Origin: Massilia varians
Lineage (GTDB): Bacteria > Pseudomonadota > Gammaproteobacteria > Burkholderiales > Burkholderiaceae_D
Assembly (NCBI RefSeq): GCF_027923905.1
Contig: NZ_AP026966.1
Span: 3,845,001 to 3,909,000, forward strand
Length of the DNA: 64,000 nt
Direction of reading: 5' to 3'
Made by a program: the position numbers and the translations under genes. Below are positions 51,328 through 61,660 of this stretch, piece by piece. Below the pieces are notes generated by a model. The model saw nothing but the letters and a program-made list of their open reading frames with translations, was not told the DNA's origin and ran no database searches. Each line of letters opens with the position of its first letter. The stretch's first letter is position 1.

Positions 51328-52173
51328 ATGGACGACCAAGCCAACCCCAAACCGGCCGAATGGCACGGCGCCAAGCTCGATTTCAAGGAATCGATGAGCT
51401 ACGGCGACTACCTGGGCCTGGACCGGATCCTGTCGGCCCAGCATCCGCTCTCGCCCAACCACAACGAGATGCTGTTCATCATCCAGCACCAGACCAGCGA
51501 GCTGTGGATCAAGCTGATGCTGCACGAGCTGCAGGCGGTGCGCCGCCACATCAAGGATAGCAACCTGCCGCCGGCCTTCAAGATGCTGGCGCGCGTGGCC
51601 CGCATCATGGACCAGCTGGTGCATGCCTGGGACGTGCTGGCGACCATGACGCCGCCCGAATACACGGCGATCCGCCCCTACCTGGGCGCGTCCTCGGGCT
51701 TCCAGTCCTTCCAGTACCGCGAGCTCGAGTTCATCCTCGGGAACAAGAACGCGAACCTCCTGGCCGTGCACGAGAAGTCGCCCGAGGCGCACGCCATCCT
51801 GGAACGCGAACTGCATGCGCCTTCCGTCTACGACGAGGCGGTGATGCTGCTGGCGCGCAGCGGCCTGGCCGTCGCCCCGGAACGCCTGAACGCCGACTGG
51901 ACCCGGCCGACGGTTGCCGACGAGAGCGTCAAGGCAGCCTGGCTGCAGGTCTACCAGGATACCGAGCACCACTGGGCCTTGTACGAACTGGCCGAGAAGC
52001 TGGTCGACCTGGAGACCGCCTTCCGCTTCTGGCGCTTCCGCCACGTGAGCACGGTGGAGCGCATCATCGGCTTCAAAACGGGTACCGGCGGCACCACCGG
52101 CGCCAGCTATCTGCGCAAGATGCTCGACGTGGTGCTGTTCCCTGAATTGTTCGCTCTTCGAACCGCGTTGTGA
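51328..52173 (+). CDS. kynA: Tryptophan 2,3-dioxygenase KynA
   Basis: A 281-residue heme dioxygenase for the first step of tryptophan degradation. It has [11 protein letters not shown], the substrate-site [35 protein letters not shown], and the proximal heme His in [13 protein letters not shown]. Together the three enzymes convert tryptophan to anthranilate plus alanine. No kynR regulator gene is adjacent. Confidence 0.97.
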   Translation: MDDQANPKPAEWHGAKLDFKESMSYGDYLGLDRILSAQHPLSPNHNEMLFIIQHQTSELWIKLMLHELQAVRRHIKDSNLPPAFKMLARVARIMDQLVHAWDVLATMTPPEYTAIRPYLGASSGFQSFQYRELEFILGNKNANLLAVHEKSPEAHAILERELHAPSVYDEAVMLLARSGLAVAPERLNADWTRPTVADESVKAAWLQVYQDTEHHWALYELAEKLVDLETAFRFWRFRHVSTVERIIGFKTGTGGTTGASYLRKMLDVVLFPELFALRTAL

Positions 52174-52227
52174 GTGGAGCAAGCCAGGCGGTGTATGATC
52201 GCATTGTTCCCATGACATGAGGAAACA

Positions 52228-53349
52228 ATGCAATCCGCACCGCCTGCGCTCGCGCAGCCCTTCTCCATCTATCTCGACCTGACCCGCTTCCTCGCGGCAG
52301 TCATGGTGGTGCTCGCCCATTTCGAGTACTTCGGCGCCATTCCCAAGGGCGCCTGGGGCCTGGTGCCGGAGATGGGGCGCGAGGCGGTGATCGTGTTCTT
52401 CGTGCTGTCCGGCTTCGTGATCGCATCGACCGTGGCGCAGCAACGGCCCTCCGCGCGCGCCTACGCGGTGGCGCGCCTGTCGCGCCTGTATTCGGTGGCG
52501 CTGCCGGTCCTGCTGCTGGGCCTGGCCTGCGCGCTCGCCGTGCGCAGCTTCACCGATCTGGTTCCGCCGCACAGCTATGTGCTCGACAAACTGTACGTGT
52601 ACGTACCTTTGCACCTGCTCTTCCTCGGCCAGCACTGGACCCTGGCCGAAGTCCCGCCGTACATGGAGCCCTACTGGTCGCTCAGCTACGAAGCCTGGTA
52701 CTACCTGCTGTTCGGCCTGGCCTGGTACCTGGAGGGGCGGCGCCGCATCCTGCTGGTGGCGCTGGCCCTGGCCCTGATGGGCTACAAGCTATGGCTGCTG
52801 CTGCCGGTGTGGCTGGCCGGCGCCTGGCTGTGCCGGCGCAGCCACGGCCCCTGGCTCGCCCCCAGGGCGGCCCGGGCCGGATGGCTGGCCAGCCTGGTGC
52901 TGCTCGCAGCCTGGGTCGGCCTGCGCCTGGAAGACCCGCTGCGCATGGCTGCCATCGCCTGGTGGCCCTTCCCCGCACTGCACCTGGGCAGCGCCGACCG
53001 CTTCCTCGGCGACTACGTGGTCTGCGCCATCGTGCTGCTCAATTTCGCCTGCGCCCGCGACGCCGGCTTCACCGCGCTCGAGCGCATCGGGCCGGCGATA
53101 CGCCTGCTGGCCTCGTACACCTTTACGCTCTACCTGTCGCATGCGATCGTGATCGCGCTGTGGCTGGGCTTCTATCCGCAGGCGCGCGGCGCGGGCGCCG
53201 GCCTGGTGGGTCTGGGCGCCGCGATCGCCGCGACCACCTTCGCCATCGGCACCCTTACCGAACACCGCCGCCACCTGTTCCGGGCCCTGTTCGCGCGCCT
53301 GCTGGCGCCGCGCACGCCCATGGTTGCGGCCGAAAAATCCGGCGCCTGA
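52228..53349 (+). CDS. Acyltransferase 3 family membrane protein (OafA/YrhL-like)
   Basis: A 373-residue protein with about ten transmembrane helices. It starts with the family pattern IYLDLTRFLAAVMVVLAHFEY (catalytic-type His in LAHF). Then FFVLSGFVIAS, ARLSRLYSVALPVLL and SLSYEAWYYLLFG follow. Members transfer acyl groups to surface sugars or lipids. It is an isolated gene; the substrate is unknown. Confidence 0.88.
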   Translation: MQSAPPALAQPFSIYLDLTRFLAAVMVVLAHFEYFGAIPKGAWGLVPEMGREAVIVFFVLSGFVIASTVAQQRPSARAYAVARLSRLYSVALPVLLLGLACALAVRSFTDLVPPHSYVLDKLYVYVPLHLLFLGQHWTLAEVPPYMEPYWSLSYEAWYYLLFGLAWYLEGRRRILLVALALALMGYKLWLLLPVWLAGAWLCRRSHGPWLAPRAARAGWLASLVLLAAWVGLRLEDPLRMAAIAWWPFPALHLGSADRFLGDYVVCAIVLLNFACARDAGFTALERIGPAIRLLASYTFTLYLSHAIVIALWLGFYPQARGAGAGLVGLGAAIAATTFAIGTLTEHRRHLFRALFARLLAPRTPMVAAEKSGA

Positions 53350-53410
53350 CGTCCGCCTGCCGCTTTCGACGTACAATCGCCGTTACTATTTTTTTAAGGG
53401 CGGAGGCGCG

Positions 53411-53962
53411 ATGAAGTGCGACGTACTGATCCTGGCAGGCCTGTGGAATTCCGGCCCCGAGCATTGGCAGAGCCAGTGGCAGGCACGCTATCCCGCCTGG
53501 ACCAAGGCCCGGCACCGCGACTGGAACTGCCCGGAGCGCGACGAGTGGGTGGCCGAACTGGACGCGGCCATCGGCGCCTGCAAGGGAGCGCCGATCCTGG
53601 TCGCGCACAGCCTCGGCTGCATGCTGGTGGCGCACTGGGCCGCCAGCCGCTCGCCCTTGAAGGTGGCCGGCGCCTTCCTGGTGGCCCCGAGCGACGTCGA
53701 AGCGCCTAGCTATCCGGCGCCGAGCAACGGATTCGCGCCGGTCCCGCTCGCGCCCCTGCCCTTCCCCAGCATGGTGCTCGCGAGCAGCGACGATCCCTAC
53801 CTCAGCTTGACACGCGCCGGCGCATTCGCCCAGGCCTGGGGCAGCCGCCTGGTGCACATCGGCGAGGCCGGCCACGTGAATGCGGAGTCCGGCCACGGCC
53901 CCTGGCCCGAGGGCGAGCGCCTGCTGCAGGAATTCTGCGACCAGATCGGGCACACCACGTGA
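53411..53962 (+). CDS. RBBP9/YdeN-family alpha/beta hydrolase
   Basis: A 183-residue small serine hydrolase. The nucleophile Ser lies in VAHSLGCMLVAHWA, the Asp in SSDDPYLS, and the His in GHVNAESGHGPWPEG. The N-terminus LAGLWNSGPEHWQSQW is typical of the family. The natural substrate is unknown. It overlaps the downstream acetyltransferase start by 4 bp. Confidence 0.92.
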   Translation: MKCDVLILAGLWNSGPEHWQSQWQARYPAWTKARHRDWNCPERDEWVAELDAAIGACKGAPILVAHSLGCMLVAHWAASRSPLKVAGAFLVAPSDVEAPSYPAPSNGFAPVPLAPLPFPSMVLASSDDPYLSLTRAGAFAQAWGSRLVHIGEAGHVNAESGHGPWPEGERLLQEFCDQIGHTT

Positions 53963-54486
53963 CGGTCCTGACCACCGCGCGCCTGCGCCTGGAACCGATC
54001 TCCCCCGCGCACTACGCGGGCCTGCGGGTGCTGAACGCCGATCCGGCGGTGCAGCGCTACATCGCGGGCCGTCCCGAGACGCCGCAGGAAACCGCGGCCA
54101 TGATCGCGCGCGTGCGGGGCCGCTGGCAGCAGTTCGGCCATTCGTGGTGGAGCTTCATCGAGCAGGACACGGGAAACCTGGTCGGCGCCGGCTGCATCCA
54201 GCACCTCGGGCACGATCCTGCCAACGAACACGAGGTCGGCTGGCGCCTGCTGCCCAGCCGCTGGGGCCGCGGCTATGCCACGGAAGCGGCGCGCCGCATG
54301 GCGGCCTTCGCCTTCGACGATCTGCAGGCGCCCTCGCTGGCGGCGATCTGCCACCCGGAGAATGCCGATTCGGCCAAGGTGATGCGGCGCCTGGGCATGC
54401 GTTACCGGGGCGAAGAGACCTGGCATGCGCAGGTCGTGTCGGTGTACGACATCAGCGCGCCAGCCTTCGCGGCGCTGCGCACATGA
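53959..54486 (+). CDS. GNAT family N-acetyltransferase (RimJ/RimL-like)
   Basis: A 175-residue acetyltransferase: TTARLRLEPISPAHYAGL at the N-terminus, VGWRLLPSRWGRGYATEAA (CoA-binding Q/RxxGxG/A site) and NADSAKVMRRLGMRYRGEE. The GTG start overlaps the hydrolase stop; its stop overlaps the following GFA-like gene. Confidence 0.88.
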   Translation: MTVLTTARLRLEPISPAHYAGLRVLNADPAVQRYIAGRPETPQETAAMIARVRGRWQQFGHSWWSFIEQDTGNLVGAGCIQHLGHDPANEHEVGWRLLPSRWGRGYATEAARRMAAFAFDDLQAPSLAAICHPENADSAKVMRRLGMRYRGEETWHAQVVSVYDISAPAFAALRT

Positions 54487-54743
54487 AGACCTACCGCGGC
54501 AGCTGCCATTGCGGCAGCGTGCGCTTCGAAGCCGACATCGACCTGGGCGCCGGCACCATCAAGTGCAACTGCACGATCTGCACCAAGATGCGCTTCTGGG
54601 CGGCGCTGGGACCGTTCCATGCGGTGGTGCTGGCCAGTCTGGACGACTTGCCGGTCGAGGAACTCCTGGCAGCGCCGGTACGCTACCTGGACGGGCGCAA
54701 CGATCATTGGGTGACGCCGCCCCTCGAAACCCGCCACCTTTGA
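54483..54743 (+). pseudogene. GFA-family (glutathione-dependent formaldehyde-activating) protein with internal deletion
   Basis: An 86-residue remnant. The N-terminus (MKTYRGSCHCGSVRFEAD, CNCTICTKMRFW) and C-terminus (LDDLPVEELLAAPVRY, GRNDHW, ETRHL) match the two ends of GFA/Mss4-fold proteins, which are usually about 115-140 residues. The middle segment with the second zinc-binding CxxC is missing, joined in frame after WAALGPF. The zinc site is therefore incomplete. It is probably non-functional unless the deletion is an assembly error. Confidence 0.7.
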
Positions 54744-54757
54744 AGGACTCGCGAACC

Positions 54758-54936
54758 GTACGGTGGGCGGCTTCACCGTGGCATTCAATCAGCCAGTAGC
54801 ACCAGCGCCGCCCACGCGTTCAAGCGACGGTCGTGACCCATCTAGGCATCCGGGTACGCGAACACGGATTGAACGCGTGGGCGGCAAAAGAGCCGCAGGG
54901 GTGAATGTATGTTCGGGTGGAGCCGCCCACCCTACG
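54758..54936. repeat. REP-like repeat cluster between the GFA remnant and htpG
   Basis: Related to the element at 47763-47872: ACGGTGGGCGGC (54760-54771), GCCGCCCACGCGTTCAA (54807-54823), TTGAACGCGTGGGCGGC (54869-54885) and GGAGCCGCCCACCCTACG (54919-54936), in alternating orientations. Confidence 0.7.
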
Positions 54937-54962
54937 AAAAACCGGGGCACCAGGCCCCGGTT
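54937..54962 (-). terminator. Intrinsic terminator of htpG
   Basis: AACCGGGGC and GCCCCGGTT around a 5-nt loop, with TTTTT on the downstream side when read on the minus strand. It lies 22 bp after the htpG stop. Confidence 0.85.
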
Positions 54963-54984
54963 CGGTGCAGACTGATAAAGACGC

Positions 54985-56904
<1,920 letters not shown>

Positions 56905-57034
56905 CTTGTTCCTCGTGGTGAGTCAGGTTAAGGGTTAAACATAGCGGATTGCAGCAATATAGGGATGCCGATAACAATTTCAAGGCCTGTCCGTTCACGC
57001 TGGCAATATTGCAATAATTTTAACCTATCCCGGC

Positions 57035-57853
57035 TCAGCGCTTGGCGGCGGCCAGCGGTCTGACCTGGATATTCCGATAGAACACTTCCGCACCTTCCGA
57101 CTGCAGCGAAAACTTCCCGCGCGTATGCGGCAGCATCCGGCCGCCCAGGTTCTGGCGCGGGTTTTCGACGCGCAGCACTTCGTGGCCGTTGACGATGTGG
57201 ACCAGGGTCTTGCCGTCGGCGATCACCTCCATCGTGTTCCACTCGCCGGTCGGCTTCTCGAAGTTGCCCTTCTTGAGGATGCGCGCCTTCAGGCCGGTGC
57301 GCAGCGGCAGGCTCGGCTCGTAGCGGTAGAACTTCCAGTCGCCCTCGTTGGCGTCGCCCACGCGCGCATCGACCGTCACGCCGTCCAGGCTGTGGTAGTC
57401 GCCAGTATCGCCTTCCTGGATCTGCGCTTCGTGGCTGCGCATCCAGTGCCCGCTCTCGGCGCCTTCCAGGCCGACCGCGTAGTACAGCAGCCCGCTGTCG
57501 CGCGGCAGGTCGAGGCGCGGGGCCCATTTCCTGCTGCCCCACTTGAATTCGAGCTTGAGGTGGAAATGCTCGTACTCGCCGACCGTGCTGACGGCGCCCC
57601 ACTCTTCGCCCGACACGCGCAGCATGCTGTCGACCACCGAGAACACCTTGCGCGGATCCTGGTTCAGGCCGCGACTCGAGGTCGGGATCTTCATGTTCAG
57701 CGAGGTCGGCTGCATGCTGATCCAGGTCGTCCAGCCGGACAGGTCGCGGCCGTTGAACAGCGGGGTCCATCCGGCCTCGGCCGCCTGCAGCGGCGTGCAC
57801 AGGGCCAGGGCGGCGGCCAACAGGCTGGCTCCAGCCAAGCAATAGCGGGGCAT
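57035..57853 (-). CDS. Secreted DUF1080 (3-keto-disaccharide hydrolase) domain protein
   Basis: A 272-residue protein with a signal peptide (MPRYCLAGASLLAAALALC, cleavage near QAAEA). It then has GWTPLFNGRDLSGWTTW, typical of DUF1080, and GEWNTMEVIADGKTLVHIVNG and RVENP in the lectin-like beta-sandwich. Members hydrolyse or bind modified carbohydrates. It shares a divergent control region with the AraC-type gene; a LacI-type operator lies 102 bp upstream. Confidence 0.85.
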   Translation of the reverse strand: MPRYCLAGASLLAAALALCTPLQAAEAGWTPLFNGRDLSGWTTWISMQPTSLNMKIPTSSRGLNQDPRKVFSVVDSMLRVSGEEWGAVSTVGEYEHFHLKLEFKWGSRKWAPRLDLPRDSGLLYYAVGLEGAESGHWMRSHEAQIQEGDTGDYHSLDGVTVDARVGDANEGDWKFYRYEPSLPLRTGLKARILKKGNFEKPTGEWNTMEVIADGKTLVHIVNGHEVLRVENPRQNLGGRMLPHTRGKFSLQSEGAEVFYRNIQVRPLAAAKR

Positions 57854-57954
57854 CACGGGTCTCCTTCTCTTATAAATATGCGCTGCGCCTGAACAAGCCC
57901 GGCAGCGCCGCGGGCAGCCCTTCGGTACAGGCGAAGTCAATCTAGCACGGCCGA

Positions 57955-57974
57955 TTGTGTTAGCGCTATCACAA
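57955..57974. promoter_or_regulatory. LacI-family-type operator in the divergent DUF1080/araC region
   Basis: TTGTGTTAGCGCTATCACAA is a 20-bp palindrome with a single mismatched pair around the core TAGCGCTA. TGTTAGCGCTA-type dyads are typical LacI/GalR-family sites for sugar genes. A half-copy GTGTTAGCGCGCACA lies at 58080-58094. Confidence 0.6.
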
Positions 57975-58123
57975 ACAGCCATCTTGCCGAATTCTTTGTA
58001 AATTTTTCCGATTTATTGACACTCTTAAACATTTCGGAATGCTAGTATTTCCCTCATAAACAGCCGGGCGCGCCAAAAGTGTTAGCGCGCACATGACTGA
58101 ACACAAAAGCGGAGACAGGCAAG

Positions 58124-59623
58124 ATGAGCACAATTGTCGTTGGCATGGGCATGGTCATTGCCATGGGCTCGGACAGCGAGCACGAGGAGCGCAAGGAGCG
58201 TCAGCGCCCGCGCCGTGCGCCATCCGCGGCCAGACCCTGCGCCAACGCGGCGCGGGAGGAATGCGCCGGCTTCTTCGCCGCGCATGGCATCTCGCCCCCG
58301 AGCACCCTGTTCGACACGCTCTCGGACGCCTATTACTTCGCCAAGAACCGGGCCGGCCAGTTCGTCTGGGGCAACCGCCTGCTGCAAGAGCAGCACCGGC
58401 TCGCCGACGTCAAGGACATCCTCGGCAAGACCGACCACGACTTTTTCCGGCGCGACATCGCCGACCGCATCCGCGCCGACGACCTGGCCGTGATGGAGAC
58501 CGGCGTCACCGTCAAGAACAAGCTGGAAGTGATCGACGGCGGCAACGGCGTGCTGACCTGGCTGTTCACCACCAAGGTCCCGATCCGCAACCGCGAGGGG
58601 GCGATCGTCGGCATCGAAGGCTTCTCGCGCGACGCCCGCCGTTCGCAGGACACGATCGCGCCCTTCCACGAATTCAAGGCCTGCATCGAATATGTGCAGG
58701 AACACCTGACCGAGAACATCAGCATCGACCACCTGGCCAGGCTGTCCTGCATGTCGCTGTCGACCTTCGAGCGCAAGTTCAAGGAGCACTTCTCGCTCAC
58801 GCCCAAGCAGTACGTGCTGCACATGAAGGTCCACGAAGCCTGCCGCCTGCTGCCCGGCGCCGCCAGCATCGCGCGGGTGGCGCTGGCCACCGGCTTCGGC
58901 GGGCAGAGCTACTTCACCAAGCAGTTCCGCAGCATCGTCGGGATCACGCCCAAGCAATACCAGCTGGCGCTGGCGGCCGGACGGCCGGCAATGCGCCATC
59001 TTTTCACCGAAAAGGAAACCATGTCGAAGCCACTTGATCCCTGCGCCCGGCAACGGCGCTCGGCCCTGCTGCGCCTGGGCGCCCTGTGCGGCGTGGGCGG
59101 ATTGTCCGCCCTGGCCTCAAGCAGCGAGGTGCTTGCCGCCGTGGCGGCGGCGAACAAGGGCGCCGCCTACGAGCCGGTGCTGCTCACCCGCGACGAGCTG
59201 CTGCTGACCGGCGTGCTGGCCGAACTGATCATCCCCAGGACCGACACGCCGGGGGCGCTGGCGGTCGGCGCGCACCGCACCATCGACCACCTGCTCAAGG
59301 TGTGCGCGCTGGCGGCGGAGCAAGCGCGCTTCAAGGCTGGGCTGGCCCGCATCGATGCGGCCGCGCAGGCGCAGGGCGGCAAGCCTTTCCGGGCCCTGCC
59401 GGCGGCGCGCCAGGTGGCGCTGCTGCACGCGCTCGACGCCGGCAGCGTCCCTTTCAATGGCGACGACCAGGGCTTTTTCCGCCAGCTGAAGGGCTATGTG
59501 GCCTTCGCCTACTACACCTCGGAAGCCGGCGCCACGCGCGAGCTGGCCTACCTGCCCATTCCCGGCGGCTTCCAGGGCAACTACAAGCTCACCCGGTCCA
59601 GCCGCGGCTGGGCGATCCAATAA
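58124..59623 (+). CDS. PAS-AraC regulator fused in frame to a gluconate-2-dehydrogenase subunit 3
   Basis: A 499-codon frame. Residues about 60-180 form a PAS sensor domain (TLSDAYYFAKNRAGQFVWGN, GKTDHDFFRRD). Residues about 190-290 form an AraC-type double HTH (HLTENISIDHLARLSCMS, ALATGFGGQSYFTKQFR, GITPKQYQLAL). From residue 300 the frame runs through KETMSKPLDP into a Tat-like signal and gluconate-2-dehydrogenase subunit 3. These are normally two genes; a lost stop or a missing base near 58985-59020 could explain the fusion. The first 40 residues are atypical and low-complexity. Confidence 0.7.
   Translation: MSTIVVGMGMVIAMGSDSEHEERKERQRPRRAPSAARPCANAAREECAGFFAAHGISPPSTLFDTLSDAYYFAKNRAGQFVWGNRLLQEQHRLADVKDILGKTDHDFFRRDIADRIRADDLAVMETGVTVKNKLEVIDGGNGVLTWLFTTKVPIRNREGAIVGIEGFSRDARRSQDTIAPFHEFKACIEYVQEHLTENISIDHLARLSCMSLSTFERKFKEHFSLTPKQYVLHMKVHEACRLLPGAASIARVALATGFGGQSYFTKQFRSIVGITPKQYQLALAAGRPAMRHLFTEKETMSKPLDPCARQRRSALLRLGALCGVGGLSALASSSEVLAAVAAANKGAAYEPVLLTRDELLLTGVLAELIIPRTDTPGALAVGAHRTIDHLLKVCALAAEQARFKAGLARIDAAAQAQGGKPFRALPAARQVALLHALDAGSVPFNGDDQGFFRQLKGYVAFAYYTSEAGATRELAYLPIPGGFQGNYKLTRSSRGWAIQ
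59021..59623 (+). CDS. Gluconate-2-dehydrogenase subunit 3-like protein (within the fused frame)
   Basis: 200 codons from the internal ATG at 59021, which has its own AAGGAA four bases upstream. QRRSALLRLGALCGVGGLSA is a Tat-like signal, and LLTGVLAELIIPRTDTPGALAVG is the family hallmark. The small subunit of membrane GMC dehydrogenases, it normally chaperones and exports the flavoprotein. The expected GMC large subunit follows 18 bp later but is truncated, so the complex cannot be made from this locus. Confidence 0.75.
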   Translation: MSKPLDPCARQRRSALLRLGALCGVGGLSALASSSEVLAAVAAANKGAAYEPVLLTRDELLLTGVLAELIIPRTDTPGALAVGAHRTIDHLLKVCALAAEQARFKAGLARIDAAAQAQGGKPFRALPAARQVALLHALDAGSVPFNGDDQGFFRQLKGYVAFAYYTSEAGATRELAYLPIPGGFQGNYKLTRSSRGWAIQ

Positions 59624-59641
59624 CAGCCGACACCAGGCCCC

Positions 59642-59745
59642 ATGGAACCCGTCTCCTCCTTCTATATCAAAAGCAGCCCGGAACAGTTCGACGCGATCGT
59701 CGTCGGCTCGGGCATCACCGGCGGCTGGGCCGCCAAGGAACTGAC
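59642..59745 (+). pseudogene. GMC oxidoreductase, N-terminal remnant (about 35 codons)
   Basis: [19 protein letters not shown] and [15 protein letters not shown] are the start and FAD-binding GxGxxG motif of a GMC-type dehydrogenase large subunit, as expected after subunit 3. The homology ends abruptly at about 59743 and the frame continues as an ABC ATPase. About 500 residues of the flavoprotein are missing. Confidence 0.75.
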
Positions 59746-60726
59746 CGATACCCGCGTGGCCGACCTGATCGTCGCCGAAAAGCAGCTGGTGGAGATCGCC
59801 AAGGCCCTGTCGCGCAAGGCGCGCCTCTTGATCATGGACGAGCCCACCGCCAGCCTGTCGGCCGGGGAAACGAAAAAACTCTTCGCCTGATGGCGCGGCT
59901 GAAGGCGGAAGGCGTCACCATCGTCTACATCTCCCACAAGCTCGACGAGATGGAGGCGCATACCAACGAAGTGGTCGTCATGCGCGACGGCAAATTCGTT
60001 ACCCGCGCCGCTACCTGTGACGTGAACCGCCGGCAGATGGCCAACCTGATGGTCGGACGCGACGTCTCGGACATGTTCCCGCCCAAGCAGCCTGCGCCTG
60101 ACGACGCCCCAGTTCTGCTGCGGGTAGCGAGCCTGGAGGTCCCGGGCTGGGTACGAAACCTGGACTTCGAGGTGCGCGCCGGCGAGATCCTGGGCTTTGC
60201 CGGCCTGGTCGGCGCCGGCCGCACCGAAGCCTTCGAAGCCATCCTCGGCCTGCGTGAGCGCCACGGCGGCAGCATCGAGATCGGGGGTCGGGCGGTCGAC
60301 ATCCGCAGCCCGCGCGAGGCCATGCAGCATGGCCTGACCTACCTGAGCGAAGACCGCAAGGGCAAGGGCCTGCACCTCGACCTGGGCCTGCGCGAAAACC
60401 TCACCATGATGACCCTCGAGCGCGACGGCCGCCCCTGGGTCGACCTGAAGGCCGGGCGCGCGGCGCTCGAGCGGGCCATCCTCGATTTCGGCATCCGCCT
60501 GCGCGACCCGGACTGCGTGGCGCGCTCGCTCTCGGGCGGCAACCAGCAGAAGCTGGCGCTGGCCAAGTACCTGCATTCGAACCCGCGCGTGATCGTGCTC
60601 GACGAACCCACCCGCGGCGTGGACGTGGGCGCCAAGCGCGACATCTATGCGCTGATCCATCGCCTCGCCGGCGAGGGCCGCGCGGTGATCGTCATCTCCT
60701 CCGAACTGATCGAGCTGATCGGCCTT
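59746..60726 (+). pseudogene. Sugar ABC transporter ATPase (RbsA/XylG/MglA type), truncated at both ends and frameshifted
   Basis: The frame enters at [19 protein letters not shown] and continues to [12 protein letters not shown] (Walker B of the first ATPase domain). A missing C at about 59882 ([12 protein letters not shown]) breaks the frame. The second ATPase domain has AGEILGFAGLVGAGRTE (degenerate Walker A), the signature SLSGGNQQKLALAKYL and VLDEPTRGVDVGAKRDIY. It stops at ELIELIGL near 60726. The N-terminal ~130 residues, including the first Walker A, and the last ~25 residues are missing. No permease or sugar-binding protein follows. Confidence 0.8.
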
Positions 60727-60752
60727 CGAGTGCTCTCGATCAGAACCGGGGC

Positions 60753-61594
60753 ATGCTGCTCGGCCTGCTCGGCGTGGCCATGTTCAGCCTGACCATGCCC
60801 TTCACCCGCATGGCCGTTGTTCAGCTCGCTCCGGTGTTCGTCGCGCTCGGCCGCGCATTGGGCGCCGCCCTGCTGGCGGCGGCATGGCTGCTCTGGCGCC
60901 GCGCCCCGCTGCCGCCGCGCGCGGCCCTGCTGCCCCTGGCGCTGGTGGCGGGCGGCTGCATCGTCGGCTTTCCGCTCCTGACCTCGATCGCGCTGCGCAC
61001 CCTGCCGGCCGCCCACGGCGCTCTGCTGGTGGGCGTGCTGCCCCTGATGACGGCGCTGTACGCCGCACTGCGCGGCCATCGACCGGCTTCTGGGGCATGG
61101 CCGTGCTCGGCTCCGGCCTGGTGGTGGCCTATACCCTGGCCCAGGGCGGCGGCAGCCTGCATCCGGCCGACCTGCTGGTGTTCGGCGCCGTGGCCGCGGC
61201 GGCGGTCGGCTACGCGGAAGGCGGGCGCCTGGCGCGCAGCCTGGGCGGACCGGAAACCATCTGCTGGGCCCTGGTGCTGGCGGCCCCGGTCCTGCTCCCG
61301 GTGCTGCTGTGGCATGGGATTCCCGACCTGGGCGGCGTGGGAACGGCGTCCTGGCTCGGCTTTGCCTACGTCACCGCGGTCTCGATGTTCATCGGTTTCT
61401 TCTTCTGGTACCGCGGACTGGCGCTGGGCGGGGTGGCGCGGGTCGGCCAGGTACAGCTGCTGCAGCCATTCATGAGCCTGCTCGGAGCCGCACTGCTGCT
61501 GGGCGAAACGCTGAGCCTGGCCAACTGCGCGTTCGCGCTGGCGGTGGCCGCCGTCGTATTCGCGGGACGCCGGATGGCGGTGCGTCAGCAGTAA
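60753..61594 (+). pseudogene. EamA/DMT-family transporter, single-base frameshift
   Basis: An inner-membrane transporter of about 280 residues with ten predicted helices (MLLGLLGVAMFSLTMPFTRM at the start; GFFFWYRGLALGGVARVGQVQ and LQPFMSLLGAALLLGE near the end). The frame breaks at about 61077 after YAALRG; adding one C to the CC at 61076-61078 restores PSTGFWGMAVLGSG. No ribosome-binding site is visible, because the 5' side abuts the ABC ATPase remnant. Confidence 0.75.
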
Positions 61595-61660
61595 AACATG
61601 CTTACCGGCGCCGGGTGGACGTACAATATCGGCTTCTTTCACTGCAACGTCACAAAAACC

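Noticed and set aside
59086..60792. A single 568-codon novel protein ending in the ABC ATPase
   Set aside because: The first ~270 codons are out-of-frame translation of subunit 3 and the GMC remnant; only the later part has homology-like motifs.
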